A stretch of DNA of 10,875 nucleotides from CAYHWW01 sp964360145 (GCA_964360145.1 CAYHWW010000116.1:1-10875); one strand, 5' to 3'; numbered from the stretch's first letter, positions 1 to 6,187 are shown. Program-made: numbers and translations. Notes: generated from the letters alone by a model not told the origin.

Positions 1-388
1 GGTGGCTGGTGGTCGCTTGAACATCGCCAACGCCATTGCCAACCGTACGCCCACCCGCCCCGGTCCCAGCGACAGCGAATGGGTGGCGATGAGCAGCGAT
101 GTGCAGAGCGAGCACAACTATGCGGATAACGCGGTGCAGAGCTACGAAGTCTCCGTGCCCGGCGCCCGCTATATCCGTGTGCACTTCAGCCGGGTCCAAG
201 TGGAGGAGGGCTACGACTTCATCAAGCTGGTGGATTCCACCGGCTCTGAAGTGGAGAGTCTCACCGGCGAGATGGAGGACTACACCTCCGTTTACGGCGA
301 CGGCGAGCGTCTGCAAATCCAGCTGCATTCGGACAGCTCCAACCCCGCCTGGGGTTTCGCCGTCGATCGCGTTGAATACGTCATGTAA
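1..388 (+). CDS. C-terminal end of a probable S8 (subtilisin-like) secreted peptidase with CUB-like domain, 5' truncated
   Basis: The reading frame is open from the first base, so the gene begins before the window; base 1 is the last base of a codon. It ends at TAA 386-388. The first residues visible, GGRLNIANAI, resemble the last helix of subtilase (S8) catalytic domains, which often read GxxLNxxxAL. After a short linker comes a region of roughly 90 residues rich in beta-strand pattern (VSVPGARYIRVHF, GYDFIKLVD, WGFAVDRVEYVM). This looks like the CUB-like domain that follows the catalytic domain in some secreted proteases. No catalytic Asp, His or Ser is in view because those lie upstream. 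The protein would act outside the cytoplasm. A strong terminator follows 38 bp after the stop, so this is the last gene of its transcript. Family assignment rests on the two short patterns and is inference; the frame itself is certain. Confidence 0.6.
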   Translation, partial: VAGGRLNIANAIANRTPTRPGPSDSEWVAMSSDVQSEHNYADNAVQSYEVSVPGARYIRVHFSRVQVEEGYDFIKLVDSTGSEVESLTGEMEDYTSVYGDGERLQIQLHSDSSNPAWGFAVDRVEYVM

Positions 389-425
389 TGAGATAGTCGC
401 AGCCGTGGTTGCGTTGGCTGCTCAC

Positions 426-463
426 AAACGGGCTGGGGATAGAGCTCCTCAGCCCGTTTTTTT
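426..463 (+). terminator. Intrinsic terminator after the S8 peptidase gene
   Basis: The arms AAACGGGCTG (426-435) and CAGCCCGTTT (450-459) pair perfectly. The stem extends inward by four more pairs (436-439 with 446-449, one of them G-T), leaving a 6-nt loop at 440-445. A run of seven T (457-463) follows directly. This is a canonical rho-independent terminator. It ends only 16 bp before the next start codon, so the following gene either has a promoter hidden in or before this hairpin or is expressed by read-through. Confidence 0.92.
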
Positions 464-479
464 CATGTAGGATTCATTC

Positions 480-926
480 ATGGACGCAAGAATTCTAATT
501 TTTGGTTTAGCTGCCGCCGCCAGCGCGGTGGACATCTCACCCCCTCTGGGGGATGCCGTTGACGAGAGGCATGAGACCGCCCACATTAGCCCCATGAGCG
601 CTAACGAGAAGCACGGTGATGTGCTGCGTTTCCAGGCCGAGGAGCGAAAGATTTTCTACGATGACCTGGCGGTGGAAAAAAAACGCCTCGAAAATGAGTG
701 GTCCTTGAAAGCCCGTGGGTTGCTGGAAAAGCAGAGAGAGGCACGCCGGGAGTTCAAGCCCCAGGAGCACTCCATCGAGGAGCGGCGCGCATTTTATCTC
801 TCACAGCGCAGTGAAATGGCCGCTTTCCGCAAAGAGCACAGCGCTGTACTCAAAGCGCTCAAAGAAGAACAGAAGAAAAAACGCGAAGGGTTCCACAAGC
901 GCCAGGCCGAAGACCGAAAGATCTAA
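480..926 (+). CDS. Small exported charged coiled-coil protein, function unknown
   Basis: Encodes 148 residues. The ATG at 480 has AGGA (469-472) 7 nt upstream, a good ribosome binding site. Residues 1-16 (MDARILIFGLAAAASA) form a short signal peptide with a plausible ASA|V cleavage site. From about residue 45 on, the protein is very rich in Glu, Lys, Arg and Gln with spaced Leu and Phe, which predicts one long alpha-helix or coiled coil. There is no Cys and no membrane segment after the signal. I do not recognise a family; periplasmic coiled-coil proteins such as Skp-like chaperones share this look, but no sequence motif supports that. It converges on the minus-strand gene ending at 1130, with the fold-back palindrome in between. 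Confidence 0.75.
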   Translation: MDARILIFGLAAAASAVDISPPLGDAVDERHETAHISPMSANEKHGDVLRFQAEERKIFYDDLAVEKKRLENEWSLKARGLLEKQREARREFKPQEHSIEERRAFYLSQRSEMAAFRKEHSAVLKALKEEQKKKREGFHKRQAEDRKI

Positions 927-930
927 AAAG

Positions 931-1057
931 TTCGCGGCGGATTTTCCCGCCTAGCTTCGTTGTCGGGTCCTCGCGGGCTCCACGCGGCGTACAGGAGTAC
1001 GCCTTGGTCGCCCGCTCCGGCCCTCCGCCTCGCCAGACGGAAAAATCCACTCGCGAA
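931..1057. repeat. 127-bp fold-back palindrome (MITE- or REP-like intergenic element)
   Basis: The outer ends match in inverted orientation: TTCGCGGCGGATTTTCCCG at 931 on, and the complement of TCCACTCGCGAA up to 1057, with GGATTTT(T)CCG in both arms. The symmetry continues imperfectly inward to a perfect core, GGCGTACAGGAGTACGCC (986-1003), with a 4-nt AGGA loop. The geometric centre (994) coincides with the core centre. Transcribed from either strand it would fold into one long interrupted hairpin. It lies between two convergent genes, so it could act as a bidirectional terminator or RNA-stabilising element. No protein of its own is likely. Whether it is repeated elsewhere in the genome cannot be seen here. 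Confidence 0.75.
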
Positions 1058-1076
1058 TGCTTTGTTAAAGATTCTC

Positions 1077-1133
1077 GATATGACGCAATGAGTCACAAAA
1101 AGTAACGGCGTACCTTTTTACGTACCTTTTTAC
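1077..1133 (+). repeat. REP-like dispersed element, copy 1, with 12-bp tandem duplication
   Basis: The core is GTAACGGCGTACC flanked by A-run and T-run (1097-1118), an imperfect palindrome. It is preceded by TGACGCAATGAGTCA (1081-1095), itself nearly palindromic. The whole of 1077-1118 recurs in inverted orientation at 8929-8970 with only a few changes. The 3' end is duplicated exactly: GTACCTTTTTAC occurs at 1110-1121 and again at 1122-1133. The last copy supplies the stop codon of the minus-strand gene ending at 1130. Confidence 0.8.
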
Positions 1134-1675
1134 ATGCTGCGATCGGTGGATACGATGCGCACATCCCTGAGCTGCAGTTGATTCGCCGTGGTTGGTGATA
1201 GGTTTATCCAGCCCTTGGGGGCCAGGGGGGCTGCGGGCACGGACAGCGTGGCATTTGTCGGTGCGCAGGGGAGCTGCGGACATTTGAGCCGTGTGTTGGC
1301 CCGTATGACACAGTCCCGTGGCGCGGGGGCATCAGGGTGGGTGAGCTCTCGGCGGTGCTCACGCCAGGTGCCCAACTCCAGGGTAAGAAAATGCTCCTTC
1401 AGTTCCGCCCGCCCACAAAGTTCCTCCCCATGAAGGGTGATGCGCTGCCCCTGTTGCGCTTCGGCGGAAAGAGAGAGCGCAGTGGGGGAGCCTTGCCATT
1501 GGGCAGTGGCGGAAAATTCCCAAAAAGTGATTTTGCGTGCGCACTGCGCGGTGGTCGCATCGGAAAAAAATCCGACGCAGCACAATAATAACGCAACGCA
1601 TCTAGTGCCGCGGTGTCGCTGACTGGTGTCATTCCGCGGGCCATAATGTTCCTGAATAAAATGTTCGGTCACCAT
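1130..1675 (-). CDS. Small exported protein, function unknown
   Basis: Encodes 181 residues. AGGAG (complement of 1680-1684) lies 4 nt before the ATG and 7 nt before the GTG that is codon 2, so either may be the start. An n-region of about 25 residues with Arg and His is followed by a hydrophobic stretch (CVALLLCCVGFF, residues 26-37) and a possible TTA|Q cleavage near residue 43. The mature part has six Cys including one in AQC directly after the signal, and looks beta-rich. I recognise no family. Its stop codon TAA falls within the REP-like repeat, so the last residues may have been altered by the element. It is divergent from the Cys-rich gene cluster, sharing a 132-bp intergenic region with it. 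Confidence 0.68.
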   Translation of the reverse strand: MVTEHFIQEHYGPRNDTSQRHRGTRCVALLLCCVGFFSDATTAQCARKITFWEFSATAQWQGSPTALSLSAEAQQGQRITLHGEELCGRAELKEHFLTLELGTWREHRRELTHPDAPAPRDCVIRANTRLKCPQLPCAPTNATLSVPAAPLAPKGWINLSPTTANQLQLRDVRIVSTDRSM

Positions 1676-1733
1676 CTGACTCCTAAAAATCTACTTTAAC
1701 ACATCATGTCACGGCATTTTTCGCGCTAGAACT

Positions 1734-1749
1734 TGGCACGCTCTTCGCA
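1734..1749 (+). promoter_or_regulatory. Candidate sigma-54 (RpoN) promoter for the Cys-rich gene cluster
   Basis: TGGCACG (1734-1740), four bases, then TCGC (1745-1748) matches the -24/-12 consensus TGGCACG-N4-TTGC at 10 of 11 fixed positions, and the invariant GG and GC have exactly the right spacing. Transcription would start near 1760, about 48 bp before the ATG at 1808. If real, the cluster needs an AAA+ enhancer-binding activator and is conditionally expressed. I see no obvious activator site upstream. Confidence 0.55.
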
Positions 1750-1807
1750 AATCGGGCTCTCGTCTGTTGATTATGAAGTTTTCACTACACCACGAATCGG
1801 GGGATTC

Positions 1808-2665
1808 ATGTCCGCGTCACGTCAACTCCTATGCGCCGCTCTGTCACTGTTCGCAACAGTGGGCGCCACGTTCATATCCATCTCTGATGCGGGAGCACAG
1901 TATTATCCGCCGGGCGCTCGCCCCGGTCACGGCCGCCCCGCGCCGCGTCCCGTGCCTGTGCCTGTGACGCCTCCCGGTTACACGCGCCCGCCCGCCACTC
2001 CGCCGGGTTATGCTCCGCCCGTCACGCCCCCGCCTGCAACTCCACCGAGCTATGGTGGTGGTCGCCTCCGTCGCGTGGATTGCTTCAATCCCGCCCGTGA
2101 AGGCTATCGTGGCATGCAGATGGGCAACCGCAATGGCACCAACTTGTTCAATCGCGCATGGCGCCGCCTGGGCCAAAGCTGCGATCAGGTGGACAACATC
2201 GCCGGCATCATCGCCGGTACGCCTCTGGCTCCGCCGAGCTACGGCTCCAGCGAGTTCGCCGCCTGTTTCTATCTGGGTTACACCGATGCGCTCTGGGCCT
2301 CCCTTGAAGCCACCTATGACCGCTGCGGCGATCGTTGCTTCAACGCGGGCGCTGACATCGGCACCATCTCCGCCCAAGCATATTGCGCGGTGAGCGCGGT
2401 GCTCGGGGGGCTGGATGACCCCGGCTTCATCGCTCAGCCCGCGTTGCAGTTCTGCGGTCAGAGCGTGGTGTTCGGTTGCAAGACCGCCTACGTGCAATAC
2501 GCCGTCAACCCCTACAATAGCTGCCGTCAGTTCACGGAGGGGTACTTCGCTCTTACCTTCGACAACACTGTTCGCCAGGATTGCTGGGTGCCGTTTGATA
2601 TCCCCATCCGTGATCGCCCCTACAGCAGCATTGAAGAAAACAACCTTGATGTGAGGATGATCTAA
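1808..2665 (+). CDS. Secreted Cys-rich protein A, Pro-rich linker plus core domain shared with the next two genes
   Basis: Encodes 285 residues. The frame is open further upstream, to a TTG at 1733, but the ATG at 1808 begins a good signal peptide (residues 1-30, ending DAGA|Q) with GGGGGA (1799-1804) just before it. The TTG would also lie on the candidate sigma-54 promoter. Residues 31-85 are a low-complexity Pro/Gly/Tyr linker with repeated TPPGY/TPPSY units. Residues 90-260 hold ten Cys (92, 125, 153, 173, 177, 193, 216, 224, 239, 259), an even number fitting disulfides in an oxidising compartment. The motifs CGxxCFxxG (173-180) and GxISxxxYC (185-193) recur almost unchanged in the gene at 3294. 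I know no named family for it. It is the first gene of a three-gene unit. Confidence 0.85.
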   Translation: MSASRQLLCAALSLFATVGATFISISDAGAQYYPPGARPGHGRPAPRPVPVPVTPPGYTRPPATPPGYAPPVTPPPATPPSYGGGRLRRVDCFNPAREGYRGMQMGNRNGTNLFNRAWRRLGQSCDQVDNIAGIIAGTPLAPPSYGSSEFAACFYLGYTDALWASLEATYDRCGDRCFNAGADIGTISAQAYCAVSAVLGGLDDPGFIAQPALQFCGQSVVFGCKTAYVQYAVNPYNSCRQFTEGYFALTFDNTVRQDCWVPFDIPIRDRPYSSIEENNLDVRMI

Positions 2666-2667
2666 CC

Positions 2668-3270
2668 ATGAAATTCAAATCTCTCTTAAAGGCAGTAGCA
2701 GTGGCGTTAGGCGCACTGCTACTCGTTGCGGGGGCCGTGCAAACGGCCTCCGCTCAAACCCGCGGCGAGCCCGACGCGGGCACCTACGAACAAGGCTATG
2801 AGCTAGGCATGGAAAACGGCGCCATCATGGTGGGCCGCGTGCGGCGCCAAACCATCGAGCGCAACGGGTGCAGCGATCTTCATCGCACGCAGACCGCGCT
2901 GGTGCGGGTATTGCGCGCGGTGCGGGCTCCGCTGGGTTCCAATGACCGCTTCGTGCGGGGCTTCCACCGCGGTTATCGCCGGGCCATCAACTTAGGCATC
3001 CGCGAATCCCGCGCCCAGTGCGGGCTCGCCGTTTTTTATGACGGCGAGGTTCCTGGTCAGTTGGGCGGGGCTCAGTTCTGCAATCTGCTGGAAAGCGGAT
3101 CGGCGTATCTCGACGGCTTCGAGTTCGAGCCTGTCTATGAAGGCTGGACCGGCGATGACGACGTGAAAACCAGTTGTCGGGTGGCGTTCCAGACTGTCGC
3201 CAACGAGTGCTCCGCGGGGTTGCCTCTGCAGAGTGCCATCGCCGCTGCTCAGCAATCAGCATGCATATAA
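2668..3270 (+). CDS. Secreted Cys-rich protein B, divergent paralogue of A
   Basis: Encodes 200 residues and starts 2 bp after the stop of gene A. GAGGA (2653-2657), inside the end of gene A, lies 10 nt before the ATG, so translation is probably coupled. The signal peptide is clear (residues 1-29, TASA|Q). There is no Pro-rich linker. Mature Cys are at 68, 118, 138, 170, 181 and 199. The segment FHRGYRRA with C118-G aligns with FYLGYTDA and C173-G of protein A, both 19 residues from Phe to Cys. The next Cys is 20 residues on in both. A GY-x-x-(G)M-x-x-G motif near residue 43 resembles one near residue 99 of A. Function is unknown; an exported structural or binding protein is the most that can be said. 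Confidence 0.85.
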   Translation: MKFKSLLKAVAVALGALLLVAGAVQTASAQTRGEPDAGTYEQGYELGMENGAIMVGRVRRQTIERNGCSDLHRTQTALVRVLRAVRAPLGSNDRFVRGFHRGYRRAINLGIRESRAQCGLAVFYDGEVPGQLGGAQFCNLLESGSAYLDGFEFEPVYEGWTGDDDVKTSCRVAFQTVANECSAGLPLQSAIAAAQQSACI

Positions 3271-3293
3271 ACATCGTGAGAAGGAAAAGCATC

Positions 3294-4100
3294 ATGGATT
3301 CAATCAAAGCCGTGCGTCGCATGTCGGAGCCCTCACGGAACTCAGTCAAAGCTGAGTTCCCGGGGGGGCTACCCCGGGGTAGGGGTGGGCGGAAGTCAGT
3401 TTTTACTGAGTTGGCGATAAGCGTTTATCCTGTGGCGCTGATTTTCCTCGCAACCGCCATTCTCTTCTCCGATCTCTCCTGGGCCCAGCGGCGGCCGCTG
3501 CCTGGTCGCCCCGGGACGCCTCCTCCCACTTACGGTGGTGGTGGCATCCCCATTGACCCCCCCAATCCCTACGATCCTGACGACCGCATGGCCTACGATG
3601 TGTTGCGCCAGTCGGCGGCTCGCCTGGACTGCAACAGTTTAGCCAATATGGTGGACGACATCTCGACGCGCATTCATTACGCCGCCATGCTCGGCAATGC
3701 GCCGCCTCCCGCCGGGGGGCGTGATCCTGAGAGTATCCGCCGGAGGATCGCCTGGCGAGTGCGTGAGCGCTTGCGGAGCCCGGGCTTCACTCGGGCCATG
3801 TGGTACCGCGTGACCCGTGCGTATAGCGGGTGCGGGCGCACATGTTTCGATAATGGCGAGGCCATGGGCCTCATCTCAGGATCAGGCTACTGCATCTTGG
3901 CCGTGGCGTTGGGGGGCACGCCCGGGGATCAGCTCTGGCCCGCGCCCGCCATGACCGCCTGCGGACATCAAGAGCGCACAGGCTGTGAAACGGGATACCG
4001 TCGCGCATCAGAATCCGTGCCGGGATGCTGGGCCTACGCCAGCGGTGACTCCACGGCTGGGTTCCTCGCGGCGGTAAACCAGGATTGCGCACCTATGTAG
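3294..4100 (+). CDS. Secreted Cys-rich protein C, close paralogue of A
   Basis: Encodes 268 residues. AAGGA (3281-3285) is 8 nt before the ATG at 3294, which decides the start over the longer open frame upstream. The signal sequence has an unusually long basic n-region (residues 1-40), a hydrophobic core (about 41-59) and SWA|Q cleavage near 64. A short Pro/Gly linker follows. Eight Cys (113, 180, 184, 200, 223, 231, 245, 265) match protein A: successive gaps from C180 are 4, 16, 23, 8, 14, 20, against 4, 16, 23, 8, 15, 20 in A. CGRTCFDNG, GLISGSGYC and NQDC also align with A. The n-region is encoded by a hairpin-rich GC block (3337-3411) that may be an inserted element. Function unknown. Confidence 0.85.
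   Translation: MDSIKAVRRMSEPSRNSVKAEFPGGLPRGRGGRKSVFTELAISVYPVALIFLATAILFSDLSWAQRRPLPGRPGTPPPTYGGGGIPIDPPNPYDPDDRMAYDVLRQSAARLDCNSLANMVDDISTRIHYAAMLGNAPPPAGGRDPESIRRRIAWRVRERLRSPGFTRAMWYRVTRAYSGCGRTCFDNGEAMGLISGSGYCILAVALGGTPGDQLWPAPAMTACGHQERTGCETGYRRASESVPGCWAYASGDSTAGFLAAVNQDCAPM
3337..3411 (+). repeat. Hairpin-rich block within the signal-peptide coding region of gene C
   Basis: Three inverted repeats follow one another. GGAACTCAG/CTGAGTTCC (3337-3345 and 3352-3360) is perfect with a 6-nt loop. CCCGGGG/CCCCGGG (3359-3365 and 3372-3378) also has a 6-nt loop. AGTCAGT/ACTGAGT (3394-3400 and 3405-3411) has one mismatch and a 4-nt loop. ACTCAG/CTGAGT sequences therefore sit at both ends. The block encodes residues 15-40, rich in Gly, Arg and Pro and unlike the other two signal peptides. 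It looks like a small palindromic element carried in frame, but a single copy cannot prove that. Confidence 0.5.
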
Positions 4101-4110
4101 GCTAATCCGA

Positions 4111-4154
4111 CGCTGCGGAGCCAGGCTCCTCGGCGGTTTCCTGAGCAGCGGGTT
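4111..4154 (+). terminator. Weak possible terminator or mRNA structure after gene C
   Basis: CGCTGC (4111-4116) pairs with GCAGCG (4145-4150), enclosing the inner inverted repeat GGAGCC-A-GGCTCC (4117-4129). Only four T follow (4153-4156), interrupted by G and C afterwards. It could attenuate transcription between the Cys-rich cluster and the next operon, or simply be leader structure of the next gene. A second small stem, GGCAG/CTGCC, follows near 4170. Confidence 0.3.
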
Positions 4155-4213
4155 TTGCTTTGCAGGTCGGCAGGATCTGCCTGGTCATCTTCCACCCTGA
4201 TTTCACCGATAAA

Positions 4214-4238
4214 GGACACGGAGGAACCTCCTGTGTCC
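4214..4238 (+). promoter_or_regulatory. Hairpin burying the Shine-Dalgarno and GTG start of the TPR lipoprotein
   Basis: GGACAC (4214-4219) pairs with GTGTCC (4233-4238), and GGAGG (4220-4224) pairs with CCTCC (4227-4231), with one bulged T (4232) and the loop AA. The real loop would be slightly larger by opening the last pair. The GGAGG is the ribosome binding site and the GTG is the start codon, so both are paired in the folded RNA. Such a structure is expected to limit initiation unless it is melted or bound. Confidence 0.55.
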
Positions 4239-5075
4239 CATCGTGCCCACATCGCTGTACCGGCCTTGGCGCTTCTCATCGCGACCTCGGGCTGCTCCTT
4301 GAAAAATGATTATGATCACGTGTCCATCACTTTTTGGGAAAAGGTGGATCACCTCGTGAGAGTGGATCAGCACAATGAAACGCTGCGCGAAGAGAACGTG
4401 CGCTTGAAGGCCGAAAACTTGCGCTTGCAACGCAAGCTGGCGGGCCAGCACCAAGAAGAGCGCTCCTCCTATGTGAAGACCCAAGCCCATGACGAGGGAG
4501 GTACCGCGGCGGCGCGGGTGACCCACTCCCTGGTGCCCGAGTTCCAGGGTGGCGCTGGCGCACATCATGCGGAGGCAGAACATCATGCCCCCGCGGAGCA
4601 TCACGCCGCCGCGGAACATCATGCCCCTGCGGCAGGCCACGGGGACGCTGAAGACCACGATCGCGCCCCGGCATCAGCACAGGAAGACGAGCCCGCGGTG
4701 ACACTGCTCTCCGCGCCTCCGAAGAAAATATTCGACACGGCCCTCGCCGCTTTCCAGCGCGAAGAGTACGACCGTGCCGCACGGGGCTTCGTGTCCCTCG
4801 CGGACAACAAAGAGAACTCCCGGTACGCCACCCCTGAAGTGCATTTCATGGCGGGCGTCAGCCTCTATAAAGTACGCAACTATCAGGTGGCGATCAAACA
4901 CCTGGACCGCGTGCTTGCCGCCCACGGAGCGGAAGCCCAGGGCTTCGCCTCCAAGGCCCTCATGTGGAAAGCGCTTTGCCTGAAAAAGCTCGGTCGCGAA
5001 GAGGAATCCCGTCACGCGGCGCAAACCATTCTAGAGCGCTACCCCGCATCCGCGGAGGCCCAGAAAGTGAAGTGA
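4233..5075 (+). CDS. Lipoprotein with coiled coil, His-rich linker and C-terminal TPR (CpoB/YbgF-like)
   Basis: Encodes 280 residues. The GTG at 4233 is chosen because GGAGG lies 8 nt upstream and it places a signal peptide directly before a lipobox-like ATSGC, with lipidated Cys21; Thr at -3 is less usual. Residues about 35-75 form a heptad-rich coiled coil (LREENVRLKAENLRLQRKL). Residues 110-143 are a His/Ala/Glu/Pro linker of repeated EHHAPA-type units. Residues about 155-280 carry two to three TPR-like helical pairs (FDTALAAFQREEYDRAA, AGVSLYKVRNYQVAIKHL, ALCLKKLGREEESR). A coiled coil followed by TPR recalls CpoB (YbgF) of the Tol-Pal system, but the order with a lipid anchor and His linker differs, so I name no symbol. 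It probably sits in the periplasm on a membrane leaflet as an oligomeric scaffold. It overlaps the next gene by one base. Confidence 0.82.
   Translation: MSHRAHIAVPALALLIATSGCSLKNDYDHVSITFWEKVDHLVRVDQHNETLREENVRLKAENLRLQRKLAGQHQEERSSYVKTQAHDEGGTAAARVTHSLVPEFQGGAGAHHAEAEHHAPAEHHAAAEHHAPAAGHGDAEDHDRAPASAQEDEPAVTLLSAPPKKIFDTALAAFQREEYDRAARGFVSLADNKENSRYATPEVHFMAGVSLYKVRNYQVAIKHLDRVLAAHGAEAQGFASKALMWKALCLKKLGREEESRHAAQTILERYPASAEAQKVK
4560..4631 (+). repeat. Imperfect 18-bp tandem repeat coding a His-rich linker
   Basis: Four 18-bp units (4560, 4578, 4596 and 4614 on) encode AHHAEA, EHHAPA, EHHAAA and EHHAPA. Most differences between units are at third codon positions or are single changes. His-His pairs every six residues make a likely divalent metal binding stretch, or a pH-sensitive spacer. 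The repeat is in frame, so copy number could vary without breaking the gene. Confidence 0.8.
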
Positions 5076-6187
5076 TGACTCCGGCCCGTATCCTCCCACT
5101 CTTCATCATCGCGGCAAGCGCTGTCACGGCAGATGCTGGGGACACCTATGGGCCCACTTGTGGGCTGGTGACGGGGTTGAGAGGGCGGGCGTTCCTTGTG
5201 GAACCCCAAACGGGCACAGTCACTGAATTAAAATCTCCAGGGGCTGGCGTGCCCTGCGGGGTGGAGATCCTCACGGCGGAAGGCGCCGCGGCACGCATCA
5301 CCGATCTCAAAGGCAACCGCATCATACTCGGGTCCGCCACCCACGCCACGTTCGTCAGCAACATCCAGGTAGATGTCTCCACGGGCGCCGTTGCCGTGGA
5401 TCAGCGATCTCCATCCACGGTGCGCCTCACCAGCGCTGTTCTCGAAGGGGAAAGCACCGCTGTGGCCGCCCTCTGGACCGGTGGTGAAGATGCGCAATGG
5501 CTTTCTCTCTCCGGTGATTCCCAGGTGTGGCACCCCGAGCTTCCTAATGCTCCCGTACGTGTGCGGGCAAGCCTCTACACTGAAACCACTCGCAGCACGG
5601 AGTATCTCGACCCACGCTCCGCCCGTGAACCTGACGTCGCCGTGGCCAAGCGGTTCATCGCATCCTTCGGAGAAGCGGCCCTTCAATTTGTGGCTATGCC
5701 CACCACGGTGGCTCAGCGCCGCGAAGCCAAGCCCGTAGCTGTTGCCGTGCAACGCCATCCTGCCGCTGTGGAAGCCAAGCACATCGCTGCTGTTGTGGAA
5801 CCCATTGCCGCCGCTCCTCGCAAGTCGAGAGGCATTGACCCCTGGACCGCCAAGGATTTTCTTGCTCGCTTGCAGGCGCGCATCCAGGGTGAAGATTACG
5901 ACGAAGACGCAGCCCTTGCTTCGAAGCGCCAGGTGAAGGTCGATCCCGCCACCCAGCGCCGCATCGCCGAAGGAGCCAAGCGCAAAGCCCAAGTGGCCCG
6001 CAGGGAAGACGCCCTTCGCCAGGCATTGGGTAAGGGCCCGGATGCTGTAACAGGGAATCGCGCCATCGCTTCATCCGCACCTGCCCCCAAGGTGGAGGCA
6101 GTGCCATATCCCGACGAATTGGAAAAAGAGAACGTCAGCCTCATCAACAAGTTGATTCACACGGGGGGCAAGGCTCGAAGGCCCTAA
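5075..6187 (+). CDS. Periplasmic FecR-like domain protein
   Basis: Encodes 370 residues. The ATG at 5075 shares its A with the TGA of the preceding gene, so translation is coupled; the frame extends upstream to 4964 but that part is inside the previous gene. The signal peptide covers residues 1-21 (ADA|G). Residues about 26-110 (GRAFLVEPQTG, CGVEILTAEGAAARITDLKG, NRIILGSATHATF) follow the beta-rich pattern of FecR domains (PF04773), where a sensitive-to-display loop follows a 'threshold' strand; the two Cys (29, 61) may pair. Residues about 210-255 are Ala/Val/Lys-rich linker and the C-terminal third is charged and helical. Unlike classical FecR it has no transmembrane anti-sigma segment, so iron signalling is not implied. 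Assignment to FecR is moderate. Confidence 0.75.
   Translation: MTPARILPLFIIAASAVTADAGDTYGPTCGLVTGLRGRAFLVEPQTGTVTELKSPGAGVPCGVEILTAEGAAARITDLKGNRIILGSATHATFVSNIQVDVSTGAVAVDQRSPSTVRLTSAVLEGESTAVAALWTGGEDAQWLSLSGDSQVWHPELPNAPVRVRASLYTETTRSTEYLDPRSAREPDVAVAKRFIASFGEAALQFVAMPTTVAQRREAKPVAVAVQRHPAAVEAKHIAAVVEPIAAAPRKSRGIDPWTAKDFLARLQARIQGEDYDEDAALASKRQVKVDPATQRRIAEGAKRKAQVARREDALRQALGKGPDAVTGNRAIASSAPAPKVEAVPYPDELEKENVSLINKLIHTGGKARRP

Noticed and set aside
859..1050. Minus-strand open frame of 63 codons across the fold-back element
   Set aside because: It results from the palindrome itself and the end of the coiled-coil gene; no ribosome site or domain.
1733..1807. Longer N-terminus of secreted protein A from a TTG start
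   Set aside because: It would place about 25 non-hydrophobic residues before a normal signal peptide and overlaps the candidate sigma-54 promoter; ATG 1808 is better.
1844..2497. Long minus-strand open frame of 217 codons
   Set aside because: It is antisense to the secreted Cys-rich gene A, has no signal or recognisable domain, and has the low-complexity Ala/Gly/Arg composition of an antisense shadow in GC-rich DNA.
4233..5075. Naming the TPR lipoprotein CpoB/YbgF
   Set aside because: Coiled coil plus TPR is shared, but the lipobox, His-rich linker and lack of tol-pal genes nearby make orthology unsupported.
5228..5992. Minus-strand open frame of 254 codons
   Set aside because: Antisense to the FecR-like gene, which has signal peptide, coupling to its neighbour and domain pattern; the antisense product shows none of these.
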